A DNA stretch of 64,000 bases from NCBI GenBank assembly GCA_002104985.1, contig MCGO01000043.1:124001-188000 (forward strand), in the 5' to 3' direction. Each line of letters opens with the position of its first letter. Position 1 is the first letter of the stretch. Source of the stretch: Rhizoclosmatium globosum. Taxonomy: Eukaryota > Chytridiomycota > Chytridiomycetes > Chytridiales > Chytriomycetaceae. A program made the translations under genes and the position numbers. Positions 9,751 to 22,382 of this stretch are shown here, one piece after another. A model generated the notes under the pieces. The model had not been told where the DNA came from and did not search any database. It worked only from the letters and a program-made list of their open reading frames with translations.

Positions 9751-11008
9751 CTTGACCCGCAGCTCAGGGAAGGCGCGTTGGTCAAAACAGATCCATTTTC
9801 AATGGCGTATCCAGAAGAAAAGACAACTGGACCGTGAGAGGCGGAGAATTACTCATACTTGGGGGGCTGCTCTCAATCCGGTGGAGTTCTTGCTGGGCTC
9901 AACAGCCTCGGAAGAAACTCGGTAGCTACTTGACCCGCAGCTCAGGGAAGGCGTGTTGGTCAAAACAGATCCATTTTCAATGGCGTATCCAGAAGAAAAG
10001 ACAACTGGACCGTGAGAGGCGGAGAATTACTCATACTTGGGGGGCTGCTCTCAATCTGGTGGAGTTCTTGCTGGGCTCAACAGCCTCGGAAGAAACTCGG
10101 TAGCTACTTGACCCGCTGCTCAGGGAAGGCGCGTTGGTCAAAACAGATCCATTTTCAATGGCGTATCCAGAAGAAAAGACAACTGGACCGTGAGAGGCGG
10201 AGAATTACTCATACTTGGGGGGCTGCTCTCAATCCGGTGGAGTTCTTGCTGGGCTCAACAGCCTCGGAAGAAACTCGGTAGCTACTTGACCCGCTGCTCA
10301 GGGAAGGCGCGTTGGTCAAAACAGATCCATTTTCAATGGCGTATCCAGAAGAAAAGACAACTGGACCGTGAGAGGCGGAGAATTACTCATACTTGGGGGG
10401 CTGCTCTCAATCCGGTGGAGTTCTTGCTGGGCTCAACAGCCTCGGAAGAAACTCGGTAGCTACTTGACCCGCTGCTCAGGGAAGGCCAATGGTTGGTGGA
10501 AGCCAATATGATTCTGGATGACAATCTTGTGAACCAAATGAACCAGGATTTTTGACCCGCAGCTCAGGGAAGGCGTGTTGGTCAAAACAGATCCATTTTC
10601 AATGGCGTATCCAGAAGAAAAGACAACTGGACCGTGAGAGGCGGAGAATTACTCATACTTGGGGGGCTGCTCTCAATCTGGTGGAGTTCTTGGTGGGCTC
10701 AACAGCCTCGGAAGAAACTCGGTAGCTACTTGACCCGCTGCTCAGGGAAGGCGCGTTGGTCAAAACAGATCCATTTTCAATGGCGTATCCAGAAGAAAAG
10801 ACAACTGGACCGTGAGAGGCGGAGAATTACTCATACTTGGGGGGCTGCTCTCAATCCGGTGGAGTTCTTGCTGGGCTCAACAGCCTCGGAAGAAACTCGG
10901 TAGCTACTTGACCCGCTGCTCAGGGAAGGCGCGTTGGTCAAAACCAATGCCTGGTGGAATCCAATATGATTCTGGATGACAATCTTGTGAACAAACGAAC
11001 CAGGATTT
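9751..11008. repeat. 178-base tandem satellite array with an interspersed 65-base spacer
   Basis: Units begin cttgacccgcagctcaggga and recur at 9751, 9929, 10107, 10285 and 10463, a constant 178-base step. The fifth copy breaks off near 10486 and is replaced by a spacer containing ccaatatgattctggatgac. The units resume at 10551, 10729 and 10907, where the last copy is again truncated after about 37 bases. A second spacer copy follows (about 10944-11008). Copies differ at few positions (cag/ctg, ccgg/ctgg, cgcg/cgtg), so amplification is recent. Because 178 is not a multiple of three, the 89-residue ORFs that repeat through it are not a coding repeat. The array lies between two paralogous coiled-coil genes. 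Confidence 0.93.
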
Positions 11009-11432
11009 GGTTGCACTGGAAAGGGATTCCATACAATGCATTGAACATCTTGGAGGGATATGAGTTTGAGTATTTTGGCACAAGTAGAATGCCAAGGTGG
11101 TGGTTTTGAGGACCAAAAGCCAGAAGATAATTGATGTCTGCTTCAGATTTTTCTGTTCAGATTTTCTCTGAGCTGGTTTGAAAGGGAAGATAAGCACAAG
11201 AGTACATTAATTTGATATGTACAAACCATTTCATTGTTTCTAATTTCCAGTTGTTGATTCATTATTCTCCACTTTTTATCTTCTCAAGTCACAAGCAATC
11301 TAGTGAAACTGGTTAGGACTGAAGAAATATTGAGAATATTGTGTTTACCTTCAAGGAAACTTCAATTCATCCAGCCATAATTCATAAAACACCAGACAAG
11401 CACTTGCCATATTGTAAGTCACAGGATGCGCT
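11009..11432. other. Intergenic flank of the satellite, no gene seen
   Basis: Single-copy sequence continuing from the second spacer, AT-rich toward 11.3 kb. It contains no convincing exon, RNA gene or further 178-base unit. It includes the 3' flank of the minus-strand gene ending at 11433. Confidence 0.4.
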
Positions 11433-13303
11433 TCAAAATTCTGCAGCACCATGGTACCATCCATTTGTCCAACGGTACACATCAGCCGGGCTTCGAGTCT
11501 CCAATACGGTGGTGTTCCAGAGAATATCGCGCGCCAAGAGCTCGGCCGGACTCAAAGTGGAACGAAGATCCAAATATTCGTCAAATTCCTTCAACTTCTT
11601 CGCAGCCTTCTCCTCTGCCTTCCTGACCACCCGTTCCGCGAGAACATCAGCGCGGACAATGGCAGCCCGTTCAGCGACAGCAGCTGGTGTATGCCATTCC
11701 GCCGAGGCGAAATAGTTAGCGTAGAAGTAGTCGTTGTCCAGGGAAACGAGTTCGACATCCTTTGCCTCAAGAGCCTCGTAAAGGTCAAGGATTGTGACCC
11801 CACTTGCAGAAACACTCGCATTGTGGTTCCGAATTTCGGCCTGCATTGCCGCGTAATGCCTATCTTGAAGAGCCTCCATCTCTGCATGGTGAGTCTGCAA
11901 GAGTACTTCTGTTGCAGCTTCGTGACTGGAAACAAATGCAAGATGAGCAGTACGAAGCGCTTCAAGTTCTTGCAGAACTGCAGCCAGTTTGGTGGAAGCC
12001 TTAAGAGTTTCCTGCTCTTGTACAGAGAGTTCCGCGTCAGAGACCAAAAAGAGGCATACGAGAAGTGGAGCCGACAGTAAGAAAGCAAATATGTACCAAA
12101 GTGCTAATAACGCGTCAGTTTAAAACTAAGTTACAATGCAATGGGAGACTTACTAGCAGAGCCGAAAGTAAACAGCTCACTCTCGAAAAGACCACATGAA
12201 GGCAAGAACTCAATGATCCAAGGACATGTGTCCAAGGCGAACTCAGAAACGAAATGGGACCGGAGGATGGCAAGACCTAAAGCGAATTTATGTTAGAACA
12301 AATGGAAGACAGAAGCAATTAATTATGCGTACCTGAAAGCCAAGCACAAGAGGAAGCGGAGGGGGGTTGAGATGACTGCTGCACGAATGAATGTTTAAGA
12401 TCGTTGGTCCAAGGACAGATGTCCAAGGCGATCGAAGGAGCGACATACGTGCGGAGTGTGGTAAGACCTGTGAAAATAATATGAGGTTAGGATTATTGAC
12501 TTATGACGGAAGATAAACGTACCCGAAAGCCAGGCACATTCCGGAGAGGAGGGGGTTGCAGGAAGAATACGTGTGAAAGAATTGTCCATTCCGGACATCC
12601 AGGAAGAGGCAGGAGCAACCTTGACAGGCGACTCCACGACACGAACGGTGAAGACACTGTCGAGACCGTAGTTCTGGACAGGAAGAGGGGCAACGAGACA
12701 AACGACCTTGCATGACCCAAGAACGGGCCAAGCGGTGACGTTTGCAGGTGGGGCAACCACAACGACAGTTGGGCGCACTGGGAGGAGTGGGGCGAAGCCC
12801 AGAACCTCGGACACGTAGGTTACGCACTTAGTCACACCGACCTCGCGGTGGTGGACAAGGCTGCTAATGAGCTGTTGTGTTGTGAGAGAGGGAGTGGAGA
12901 AAATTGTTGTTAGTGAATTGTCAAAAGTTTGACAGGCTTCACCACACTCCCTCACTCCAAACCCATCACAAAGACGGGCGAAGCAGAGAGAGTGGGTTGG
13001 ATGGGTTGGTAGTTGATGAAAGACGCGTCGAATCGTTGATGCGGATTGGGAATCAAGGTGGGTTGATGGTTGAAAGCGAATTCCAGAAACTGGCTGTCCT
13101 TGGCGACCCTCCCGTGCTTGCTGCCCGGCATACACACGCTCGAGAAACCTCGCTCTATCCGTTAAGAGGGGCGACATACTCGCCCGTAGCTGAATCCAGA
13201 AAGTCCATCTCCTGTCAAGACTAACAAACTCGCTCGTTGACTCGCTAGAGCGCGTATTTACCTCGAAAGCATACATAACAGCTGAAGCGTCAAGAAACAT
13301 CAT
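11433..13303 (-). CDS. Lineage-specific membrane protein: duplicated Cys/Trp exon modules, one membrane helix, coiled-coil tail
   Basis: No known family recognised. Firm exons are 12523-12871, 12333-12467, 12154-12276 and 11433-12103; an upstream exon between about 12940 and 13303 is open but its edges and start are uncertain. The first firm exon ends ..SSPECAWLSG. The second runs GLTTLRTYVAPSIALDICPW..SSCAWLSG and the third GLAILRSHFVSEFALDTCPW. The second and third are flanked by phase-1 introns and clearly derive from exon duplication. The last exon supplies a membrane helix (LWYIFAFLLSAPLLVCLFLV) and about 200 residues of Ala/Glu-rich coiled coil ending DVYRWTNGWYHGAAEF. The Cys/Trp modules probably lie outside the cell or in a lumen. 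A broken copy sits at 1309-2073 and a paralogue of the tail at 8666-9417. Confidence 0.62.
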
Positions 13304-13676
13304 CTAGGGGGCATTGAAATGGGGGACAAGGTATTCAGTATCATGTTTGATTGTGGTGGGGGATGTGCTCACCTCTGTGTTGTCTTGAAAAGAAAAAGAA
13401 ACTCGCAAAAAACAAACAAGAATTTATGGTACAGAGAGAAAATTGTCAATTTCTCGGCGCTTTGAGACAAGGTGAAGATGAGCTGTTCATCAGCGCCGAA
13501 GCAATGAAACATGATTGACACGCTAATTCCATTCCTTCTGTCAAGTAAATTTGAGGAAAGCTCAGCTAAAGAGAGTGTTTATTTCCACTGAATCAGATGG
13601 GGAAAGAGTGATTGCTGGCAGAGATACAGTCAATGAGTGATATTTGGAAGCAATGTTATCAATTCATTCGTACTCA
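13304..13676. other. Intergenic region, no gene seen
   Basis: It holds the upstream flank of the Cys/Trp-module gene and the 3' flank of BLOC1S1, both read leftward. A small 5' exon of the module gene could lie here, but no convincing start with a donor site is visible. Confidence 0.35.
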
Positions 13677-14216
13677 TCACGAAAACAGAGAATTCCGGGA
13701 ACCGGTGGCAGAGCGTGAGGTTCCGCTTGTACTTGCTATGGACGCGTTAGATCCTCCAGGGACTTGACTTAATACATCCACAACAACAGACACATCATTC
13801 TCGATTGCATTTGCCCAGTTTTCCACGTCACCGAGTTCTTTGAGGGACGAATTCAGTTTTGCGACGAGTGCCAGCCATTTCTTTGTATTTGCAGCAAAGG
13901 CCTTGGACTGTAAGGGGAAGGTATGGTTGAGTAGAAGGAAGTAGGAAGAGAGGAAGAAAGTAAGGCACCTCAGCCAGGACCGACTTTTCGAGTGATTCAA
14001 TTTCTTGCTGGCTTCGAAAGGCCACTGCAACAGGAAGATTGACCGTTTCAACAAGGACATCGCTCAAGTTTGAAAAGGCGGCGGATGTTTCAGCCTTTGC
14101 TCGTTCTTTGTTTGAATTTAGTTGTTCAAAGTGAGTTGGATTGATGAAGGACAAGTACCGCGGGAGAGACGGGCACTTGCTTGTTGGTGGTGGTGGTCGC
14201 GGACTGTTTGATCCAT
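13677..14216 (-). CDS. BLOC1S1: BLOC-1 complex subunit 1 (BLOS1/GCN5L1-like)
   Basis: Small coiled-coil subunit of BLOC-1/BORC-type complexes that act in endosome and lysosome sorting. Exons 14159-14216, 13969-14105 and 13677-13907 join in frame to 141 residues, with introns of 53 and 61 bases. After a His/Gln N-terminus it reads ERAKAETSAAFSNLSDVLVE, then NLPVAVAFRSQQEIESLEK, FAANTKKWLALVAKLNSSLK, and the hallmark ELGDVENWANAIENDV. Length and the GDVENWA block match the family. The Ser-rich tail is variable. Its start lies 20 bases from the stop of the next minus-strand gene (14237-14659), so the two are tightly packed in the same direction. Confidence 0.88.
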
Positions 14217-14236
14217 CTTACTTTCTTTATTGCTTC

Positions 14237-14659
14237 TTATTTACTCTTCTTTGAGGCAGCATTGTCCTCCCTCTCTTTGTTATAAACATGATCCAGATAC
14301 AGCGCATACACAAAGGCACTTGCAACCGTCCACAGAATCCACGCGCAGCACTTTGTGATTCCGCTCTTCCAACCACCAAAACAGATATTGGGCGCCCAAA
14401 CAAGAGCGACGCTGTTCAAAAGCGACTCGGAAACAGTCGCAATCACAGTTGCCTTCAAGATGCCCTTTCTCTTTTGCGGGCCCAGCGACCAGGCAAGGCC
14501 CTGCACTAATCCACAACACACTGGCACAGACACTAAGTACAAGATGGCCTGAGTTGACAGCGGCGTGTACGTGCTGAAGATGTGCGCTCGGGTGTACTTG
14601 ATGAACACCGCGCCTCCAACAAAGCCCGCTGTTCCAAATCCAATTGATAGTCCGAGCAT
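14237..14659 (-). CDS. Small four-helix integral membrane protein, unknown function
   Basis: A single exon of 140 residues. I recognise no family. Four hydrophobic segments are evident: IGFGTAGFVGGAVFI, ILYLVSVPVCCGLVQGLAW, VIATVSESLLNSVALVWA and CCAWILWTVASAFVYALYL, followed by a charged tail (DHVYNKEREDNAASKKSK) that could be a retention-type cytosolic end. It is just upstream of BLOC1S1 on the same strand and 186 bases from the divergent PRMT1 start. Confidence 0.7.
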   Translation of the reverse strand: MLGLSIGFGTAGFVGGAVFIKYTRAHIFSTYTPLSTQAILYLVSVPVCCGLVQGLAWSLGPQKRKGILKATVIATVSESLLNSVALVWAPNICFGGWKSGITKCCAWILWTVASAFVYALYLDHVYNKEREDNAASKKSK

Positions 14660-14845
14660 TTCAAACCTGATTTTTCAGTGATTAAATGCATCTCAGTGAA
14701 ACCACTCTCTCTTTCTTTCTCATACAACATTAAATTAAACCTATTTCAGTCCGTTCCCTTTCTTGTTTTCTTGTAAAGTGTCCACTTGCGCCGTCTTCTG
14801 TTCCAACTTTTGTTTTTTTTCTCACATCCGAAACAAAACTCGAAA

Positions 14846-16128
<1,283 letters not shown>

Positions 16129-16449
16129 GCAGTTTTGTTAATAACATCAGAGTTTCCCTAGAGTCGTTTTTGATCTCTTTCTATTTTATTTACTTGTTGC
16201 CGTTTTTTGGGGGTTCATGCATTCTTCCGTATAATATTGATGAGGCGTTCTCACCTGTTCCGTGTTTTTGGAATAAATACATTCTTTTAGTTTTCATATA
16301 CATACTCTTTGATTAGTCTGAAGACGATGGTGGTATTCGAGAGTGGACTATGCACAACAAAGATTTCTATCATACTGCCAACGGCACGGGCGGCATAGTT
16401 GTGGAAATGGTGTTGTAATTTTATCTACATATTTTAGTTGGTCGCAAAA
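16129..16449. other. Intergenic region between PRMT1 and AP-2 alpha
   Basis: Contains the PRMT1 3' end with a possible polyadenylation signal (ggaataaatac near 16270) and the AP-2 alpha promoter. No gene or repeat is seen. Confidence 0.4.
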
Positions 16450-19400
16450 ATGGTAAGTGATGTATCATCTAATGTGTCCACTAACTCACTCTCTCCTCTC
16501 TTCCTTCAACATATCTGTCTGCCACTTTATATTGGGTCTTCAGAGAGGTACGTGCATTGTTCTTTAAGAACATTACTGACAACGAGCCACAGGGTAAATA
16601 TTCACATAACACTCCGAATTCATCGTCCACGATCCACGCATATACTAATTAACTCTACAGATTGACCATTTTCATTGCGGATCTGCGTAACTGTAAGTAA
16701 CAACCATCAACGAGACCAATTCAACCCATTCATTGAACCACACCAACTTCAGGTCGTGCGCGAGAACTCGAAGAGAAGCGCATCAACAAGGAACTCTCAA
16801 ATATCCGTACAAAGTTCAAAGGTACATACTTGAAGGAGGGGGGGACATGGCTATAACAGCTGAAGCATAGATCCAAAACTCATTGGGTATCAAAAGAAGA
16901 AATATGTCGCCAAGCTCTTGTACATGTACATTCTCGGATGGCCAGTAGACTTTGGACATATGGAAATGGTGGACTTATTGTCGAGCGACAAGTACACTGA
17001 GAAGCAAATCGTGAGTTCGTTTCTTAGGAAGGAACGGGAGTGCCGAGGTTCTGACTGATTGAACAGGGATATCTCGCAGTCACTTTGATGCTCGGAGAGA
17101 ATCAGGACCTGTCTCGTTTGATTGTGAACTGCTTGATGCGTGATTTGCAGGGAAGCAGTGAAATCTTTACGTGTTTGGCGCTTCATACTATCGCCAATGT
17201 CGGAAGCCGTGAAATGGCCGTGACGTTGTCTGTGGAAGTGCAGTCGTTGCTGGTGTCAGGGTGAGGATATCAACTTCGAAAGAATCGTCAACTGAGACAA
17301 CTTTTCAGAAACCACACAAGCTTTGTTCGCAAGAAGGCTGCTTTGTGCTTGTTGAAGCTGTTTAGAAAGTTTCCAGATATTTTCCAAGCAGTGGATTGGG
17401 CACAAAAGATTCTCTTCATGATGGATGACCGTGACTTAGTACGTGACCGTCGTTTTGCTCACTCTTCGCTAAGATTCTCATCAGGGAACGGCGCTCTGTG
17501 TAGCTACACTTGTTTTGGCATTGGCTCAACAATATCCTGAAGAGTATTACGGATGTGTCAACAAGGCTGTCAACAGATTGTACAAAATTCTCATTGACAA
17601 GGATTACACAGCAGAATACTTGTATTACAAGATTCCTGTTCCTTGGTTGCAGATCAAACTGTTGAGATTGTTGCAGTATTTCCCTGGACCAGGTCAGTCA
17701 ACTATCATATTCTCATATAATAGGCTCATCTGTGTTTTAGTGGATCCACAAGTATTCCGTAAACTGAACGACGTTCTCTTGTACATTATTCAAAACAGTG
17801 CTGAGGTTCCAAAGAACGTGCAGCACAACAACGCTCAAAATGCCATTCTGTTTGAAGCAATCAACTTGTGTATTCACTTGGACCCTCTCTCGGATTTAGT
17901 CGATCAAACTCTTGTCCTCCTTGGAAACTTTATCGTAGCAAAGGAAACCAACAGCCGTTATTTGGCTTTGGAAACCATGTGTCACTTGGCAGCCACTGGA
18001 GCGCGAAACTGCTTGGATGCTCTTCGTGTCCATCAAGAGACTATTATTGCCTCATTGAAAGACAAGGATATCACTGTCAGACGTAGTGCGTTGGATTATT
18101 GTACAGTATGTGTGACCAAACCAATGTTCGTGTCATTGTCGCCGAGTTACTTCAGTATCTGCAAATCGCGACTTCGCCATTCGTGAAGAAATGGTTCTCA
18201 AGATTGCCATTCTAACTGAAAAGTTTGCGATGGAATACTCTTGGTACGTGGACGTTGTTCTTCAGCTTATCACCATTGCTGGAGAATTCGTGTCAGATGA
18301 TATTTGGTTCCGGTTGTTCAAATCATCACCAACAACGAAGTATTGCAAGAATACGCCGTGGCTACTATCTGTCTGCTTTGCGATCTCCAAACTGCCACGA
18401 ACCACCATCAAAGTGGGTGGATGCATTCTTGGCGAATTTGGCCACTTGATTGCCAATATGCCAGGTTGTACACCAATCGACCAGTTTACGGCGTTGCACT
18501 CCAAGTTCCAACTTGCTCTGGCCCACCCGGCCCTTTGTTAACTACATATGTCAAGTTTATCAACCTTTTCCCAGAAATTAAGGAGGAGGTTTTATCAGTG
18601 TTCAAGCAACACCAAACCGTCCTTGATGTTGAGTTACAACAACGTGCATCCGAGTACCTGCGCCTTTCCACCAGAGAGACGGACGAATTGTTGCAAACAG
18701 TTTGTGAAGAAATGCCAGCATACCCTGAACGTGAATCGCTCTCTTGTCTCGCCTCAACAAAAAGATTGCCGACACGGAGGATAAACGAACATGGGTCATT
18801 GGTGGAAAAGATGCAAACACGGAGGTTGCAAAAGCAAAGGCGATTCGTGATGCGCACTGGCGGCTGGAGGGGCCGTGTCTCGACCAGCGGCTGCCGTGAA
18901 AGCACCGCTCAAATCCTTTGAAGAAAGGATCCAGGAAACAAATCAAGAAGATGCAGATGTGTTGAGGGCGATTGAGTTGTCCAAGTTGGATATGATCAAT
19001 CAGGGTCAAAGCCTTCCTGCTGATGTTTCTCCTCCTCCAACAATATTACCAAGAACCAGCCGCCCCTATTTTGGATGCGCTAGGCGCGGGAGGAATTGAC
19101 TACAGTCTTGCCAAACCTGCAGTCAGAGCCTTGAGTGGAGGAATGGACGACTCAACTCTCTATAACCGTCTGATTACGGCTCCAAACGGCTCCTCCACAG
19201 AGATGCCAACCTCGAAATCGGTATCAAGACAGAATACCGCGACCAACTCGGCCGAATTGCTGTCTTTTTTGGAAACCGTTCTTCACAACCAATCACGGCT
19301 CTTTCTGCTGAAATCCAGGCTGACCCTAACGTGCGTGTGACGTTGATGCAGCCAATTTCGTCCATCATTCCGTCTGGAACTCAATTGCACCAAATTTACA

Positions 19401-19890
19401 AAGTGGAATGTGCAGGTATTCCTCAGCCAATCTCGTTCATGACTGTCAACTGTCAAGTTGGTGATGGAGTGTCGTCGAGTTTGCCAGTATCTTTGACTCT
19501 TCGTCTTCCCATTATTATCTCCAAATTCGTGACACCCATTGATTTGCCTGCTCCTGACTTTTTCAACCGTTGGAAGCAAATTGGTGGGCCACCTCGTGAA
19601 TCACAAGTTGTTTTCCGTCCGGCTTCTGGCGCCGTTGTTTCCACACCCGAGTTGGTCAAGATAGTGCAGGGCTGGGTCTTGGAATCATCCGAAATGTAGA
19701 CGATTCTCCTTTGAGTGTTGTTAGTGCCGGTATTTTCAACACTGCGGACATGGGTAAAGTCGGATGTATGGTGAGATTGGAACGAAACGAACAGTATCAA
19801 ATGTATCGCTTGACTGTACGTACAACCAACGAGACAGTATCGGATATTCTTCGTGCTCAAATTGAAGAATGTGTCGCTCTCCACATCTGA
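16450..19890 (+). CDS. AP2A: AP-2 adaptor complex subunit alpha (several one-base frame breaks)
   Basis: Large subunit of the clathrin adaptor at the plasma membrane; binds PI(4,5)P2, clathrin and accessory proteins. The start appears as ATG followed directly by an intron, then a tiny AGAG exon before [10 protein letters not shown]. Further exons read [49 protein letters not shown], a long helical-solenoid exon around 17530-18520, the [16 protein letters not shown] segment, a low-complexity hinge (about 18.75-19.05 kb), and the ear domain ending [18 protein letters not shown]. Frame changes by one missing base near 18103, 18171 and 18309 and several more times through the trunk end and hinge. 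Conserved residues continue on both sides each time, so I treat these as sequence errors. Exact hinge exons are unresolved. Confidence 0.85.
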
Positions 19891-20012
19891 TGTCCTTTAT
19901 ACGTAAATAAACATTTATCTCAACGAAAGATTCTCGAAACATGAAGGATTCGAATGTATTCATCATGTGCCCACAAGAACAAAACATAAACAAGGGATAA
20001 ACATTATATAAG

Positions 20013-22071
20013 TTACTGCTCGACAGGACCCGATCTCAAACTTGAACGACCTGCTCTCATCATTTCATCAACCAGAAGGAAGTTGCTGGCAATGACAGAA
20101 CTAAACAACAGAGTTAGTGAAACAAAAAGATTATCTGCAACAACATACCAAGAGTGCAGCAAGTGACGGTGGACTCTGTAGTTGTCGAAAATGCCTTCCA
20201 AAACAGGGTCACATGTCTCTCCAGTCTTCAAGTCTACTCCAACAATGTGGCCTTCCGCGTACTCTTCTTGCAGCATAACAATGACATCCTGGGAATCAAA
20301 TCCAGCGTTTCTAGCGAGGGTCTTTGGAATAATCAAGAGAGCGTCTGAGAATGCCTGAACTCCCATCTTGGCTCTTCCCTTCACAGATGCTTTGAATTGG
20401 TTTAAGTGCGCTGACAGAGCGACTTGGAAGCTCCAGCACCAGGAATGACGTGCTCGTCTTCAATAGCATTCTTGACAGCACGGAGACCGTCACGAACGGC
20501 ATCGTTAATTTGATTGATGGTATGGGCGTTTGGTCCAGTCAAGAGGAGGGTTACTGAAGCAGGGTTCTCGACGTTTTCCATGAATGTGAACTTCTCTTCT
20601 CCAAGCACGTGCTCATAGACAAGACCGGCGTGTCCGAGAACACTTGGTTCCAAGTCATCGACAGAGTTTTGAGCAACACCACCACAACAGAGTTGGAGAC
20701 TAAAAACATGAGTCAACATACTGTATCAGTAGTTGAAAATTGTACATACCGTTCCATATTTCTTCTCTTGGCTCTTCTGAGAGCCAAAATGTTGTGCTTG
20801 GCAAGAATATCCAAACTCAATGGGTCGATACCCTTTTGGTTGATGATGACAAATCCCTTGTCCTTGTTCTTTCCGTCGCAAACACGGTTCTTGAAGTCAA
20901 CAATCTTGGCGAGACGAGCATCAACGAATCGGCGCTCAGATTCAACAAGCTTTTCACGCTGCTCAGCAGAGGAGTAGAAGAATCCAGAGTTGATTTCACT
21001 GCAAGCAGAAGGTTCAGAAAAGACGCGAATGAAACGCACTATACGAACCTCTTCTCGTACTCCAAAGAGACGTTCAGGGTCAAGATAAAAGCATTCTCGA
21101 CACGCTTTGGCATGTCTGGGTGTCTGGCACCGTGATCCATCACCAATCCCTTGATCAAACGGGAATCGGTCTCATTCTTGTGCATCATCTTCATAATTTC
21201 AACCATGTGCAAATCAATTGGTTCTCCTTGACGGTGAATGGCCATGACAGCATCAACAATAGCCTCAGTCAAATTATCAGCAATGTCAGTGCGGACTTTT
21301 GTACGCAGCGAGGAACGAGCAACAGAAATAAGGAGGTCACGATCGATGGTCTTCTTCATCTTGAAAGTTTCAAGGAACTGTGAAGGTGGGTGAGTAATGC
21401 GATACAGAATTACAAGCACAAAGATACCTTCAAAGATTCCTTCTTGGCAATCTCGAATCCTTCTGTAATAACTCGTGGATGGAGTCCTTCAGAAATGTAT
21501 CGTTCAGCCTGCTTCAAAAGCTCTCCGATCATGATCACGTTGGACGTGGTTCCATCTCCAGTAATATCGTCTTGAGCAGTAGCAGCTCTGGCAATCATTG
21601 AGGCGGTTGGGTTTTGGATTTGCTGTTGAGGGAAGCGTAAGAGCCAAGCAGACAAGCAAGGCCAGACTCACCATTTCCGTCAGGAGCACCTTTCCATCCT
21701 TTGTCAATTTGATATCACCGGAACCACCGACGAGCCTAAGGAAAGAGAAGGAAGGGGAGTGAGTTGAATCGGAGGAGCCAGGCAGTTTCAAGCAATTACA
21801 TCTTGATAGTTCCCTTTGGCCCAAGGTTTGTCTTGAGCACATCCTGAAGACCGAGGGCGGCGGTGATGTTGAGCTGAAGAGCCTGGCCGCGACGGGCGAC
21901 TTCAGACTTTGGGTTCGCTCGTTGAACTGCGGCGGACGACCTGCGAATCGGCGAAGGGGCGAAGGGGTGAAGGTTAGTGCCGCGTTTCTGCTTTAGAGAA
22001 AAGGAGGGTGGACAAGGACGTCCACTGCATTCGTTGCTTGCGATTCAAGGGCTGGCAACACAGGACGACAT
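20013..22071 (-). CDS. CCT6: Chaperonin-containing TCP-1 subunit zeta (CCT6)
   Basis: One of eight subunits of the cytosolic CCT/TRiC ring that folds actin and tubulin using ATP. Likely start ATG at 22071 with a short first exon (MSS) spliced to [20 protein letters not shown]. Motifs in order: [47 protein letters not shown] (ATPase site), [35 protein letters not shown], and the C-terminal [20 protein letters not shown] with [24 protein letters not shown] and the MRAG end identify the zeta subunit. One frame break lies near 20425, where GAGA should run on into [20 protein letters not shown]; a TTT run appears shortened to TT. At least six introns, including one inside the C-terminal domain (about 20096-20150). 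Confidence 0.9.
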
Positions 22072-22382
22072 GGTGGAAGAGGGTGTTGCTCACATTTTGC
22101 GAAGCTTCTTTTTTCCACCCCAACCACAAAGTACAACCAAACGCGACTCAAACAAAAGCATTCATAGTTTGTTTTTTATATTATGCCAGTTAGATTTTCA
22201 AATTATATACTAATTTCGTTCCATGACGAATGGTGAACAAGGTTATTATAATGGGGGCTTTTCTTGATAACCAAAGCATTTAATATACTGAAAAGAATAT
22301 TCTCCTTTTTATGCGAATGGGAAGAGACAGAAATGCCTGATGGTTGACAATTCAGTGTTTCAAAACAAAAACAACTGCAAAA
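22072..22382. promoter_or_regulatory. Divergent intergenic region between CCT6 and the dynein heavy chain
   Basis: 311 bases separate the two start codons and should contain both promoters. The right half is AT-rich. I see no clear TATA element or repeat. Confidence 0.35.

Noticed and set aside
9834..10903. A series of identical 89-residue ORFs that could be a repeated gene family
   Set aside because: They arise from the 178-base satellite, each spans one and a half units, and 178 is not divisible by three, so the repeat is not coding.
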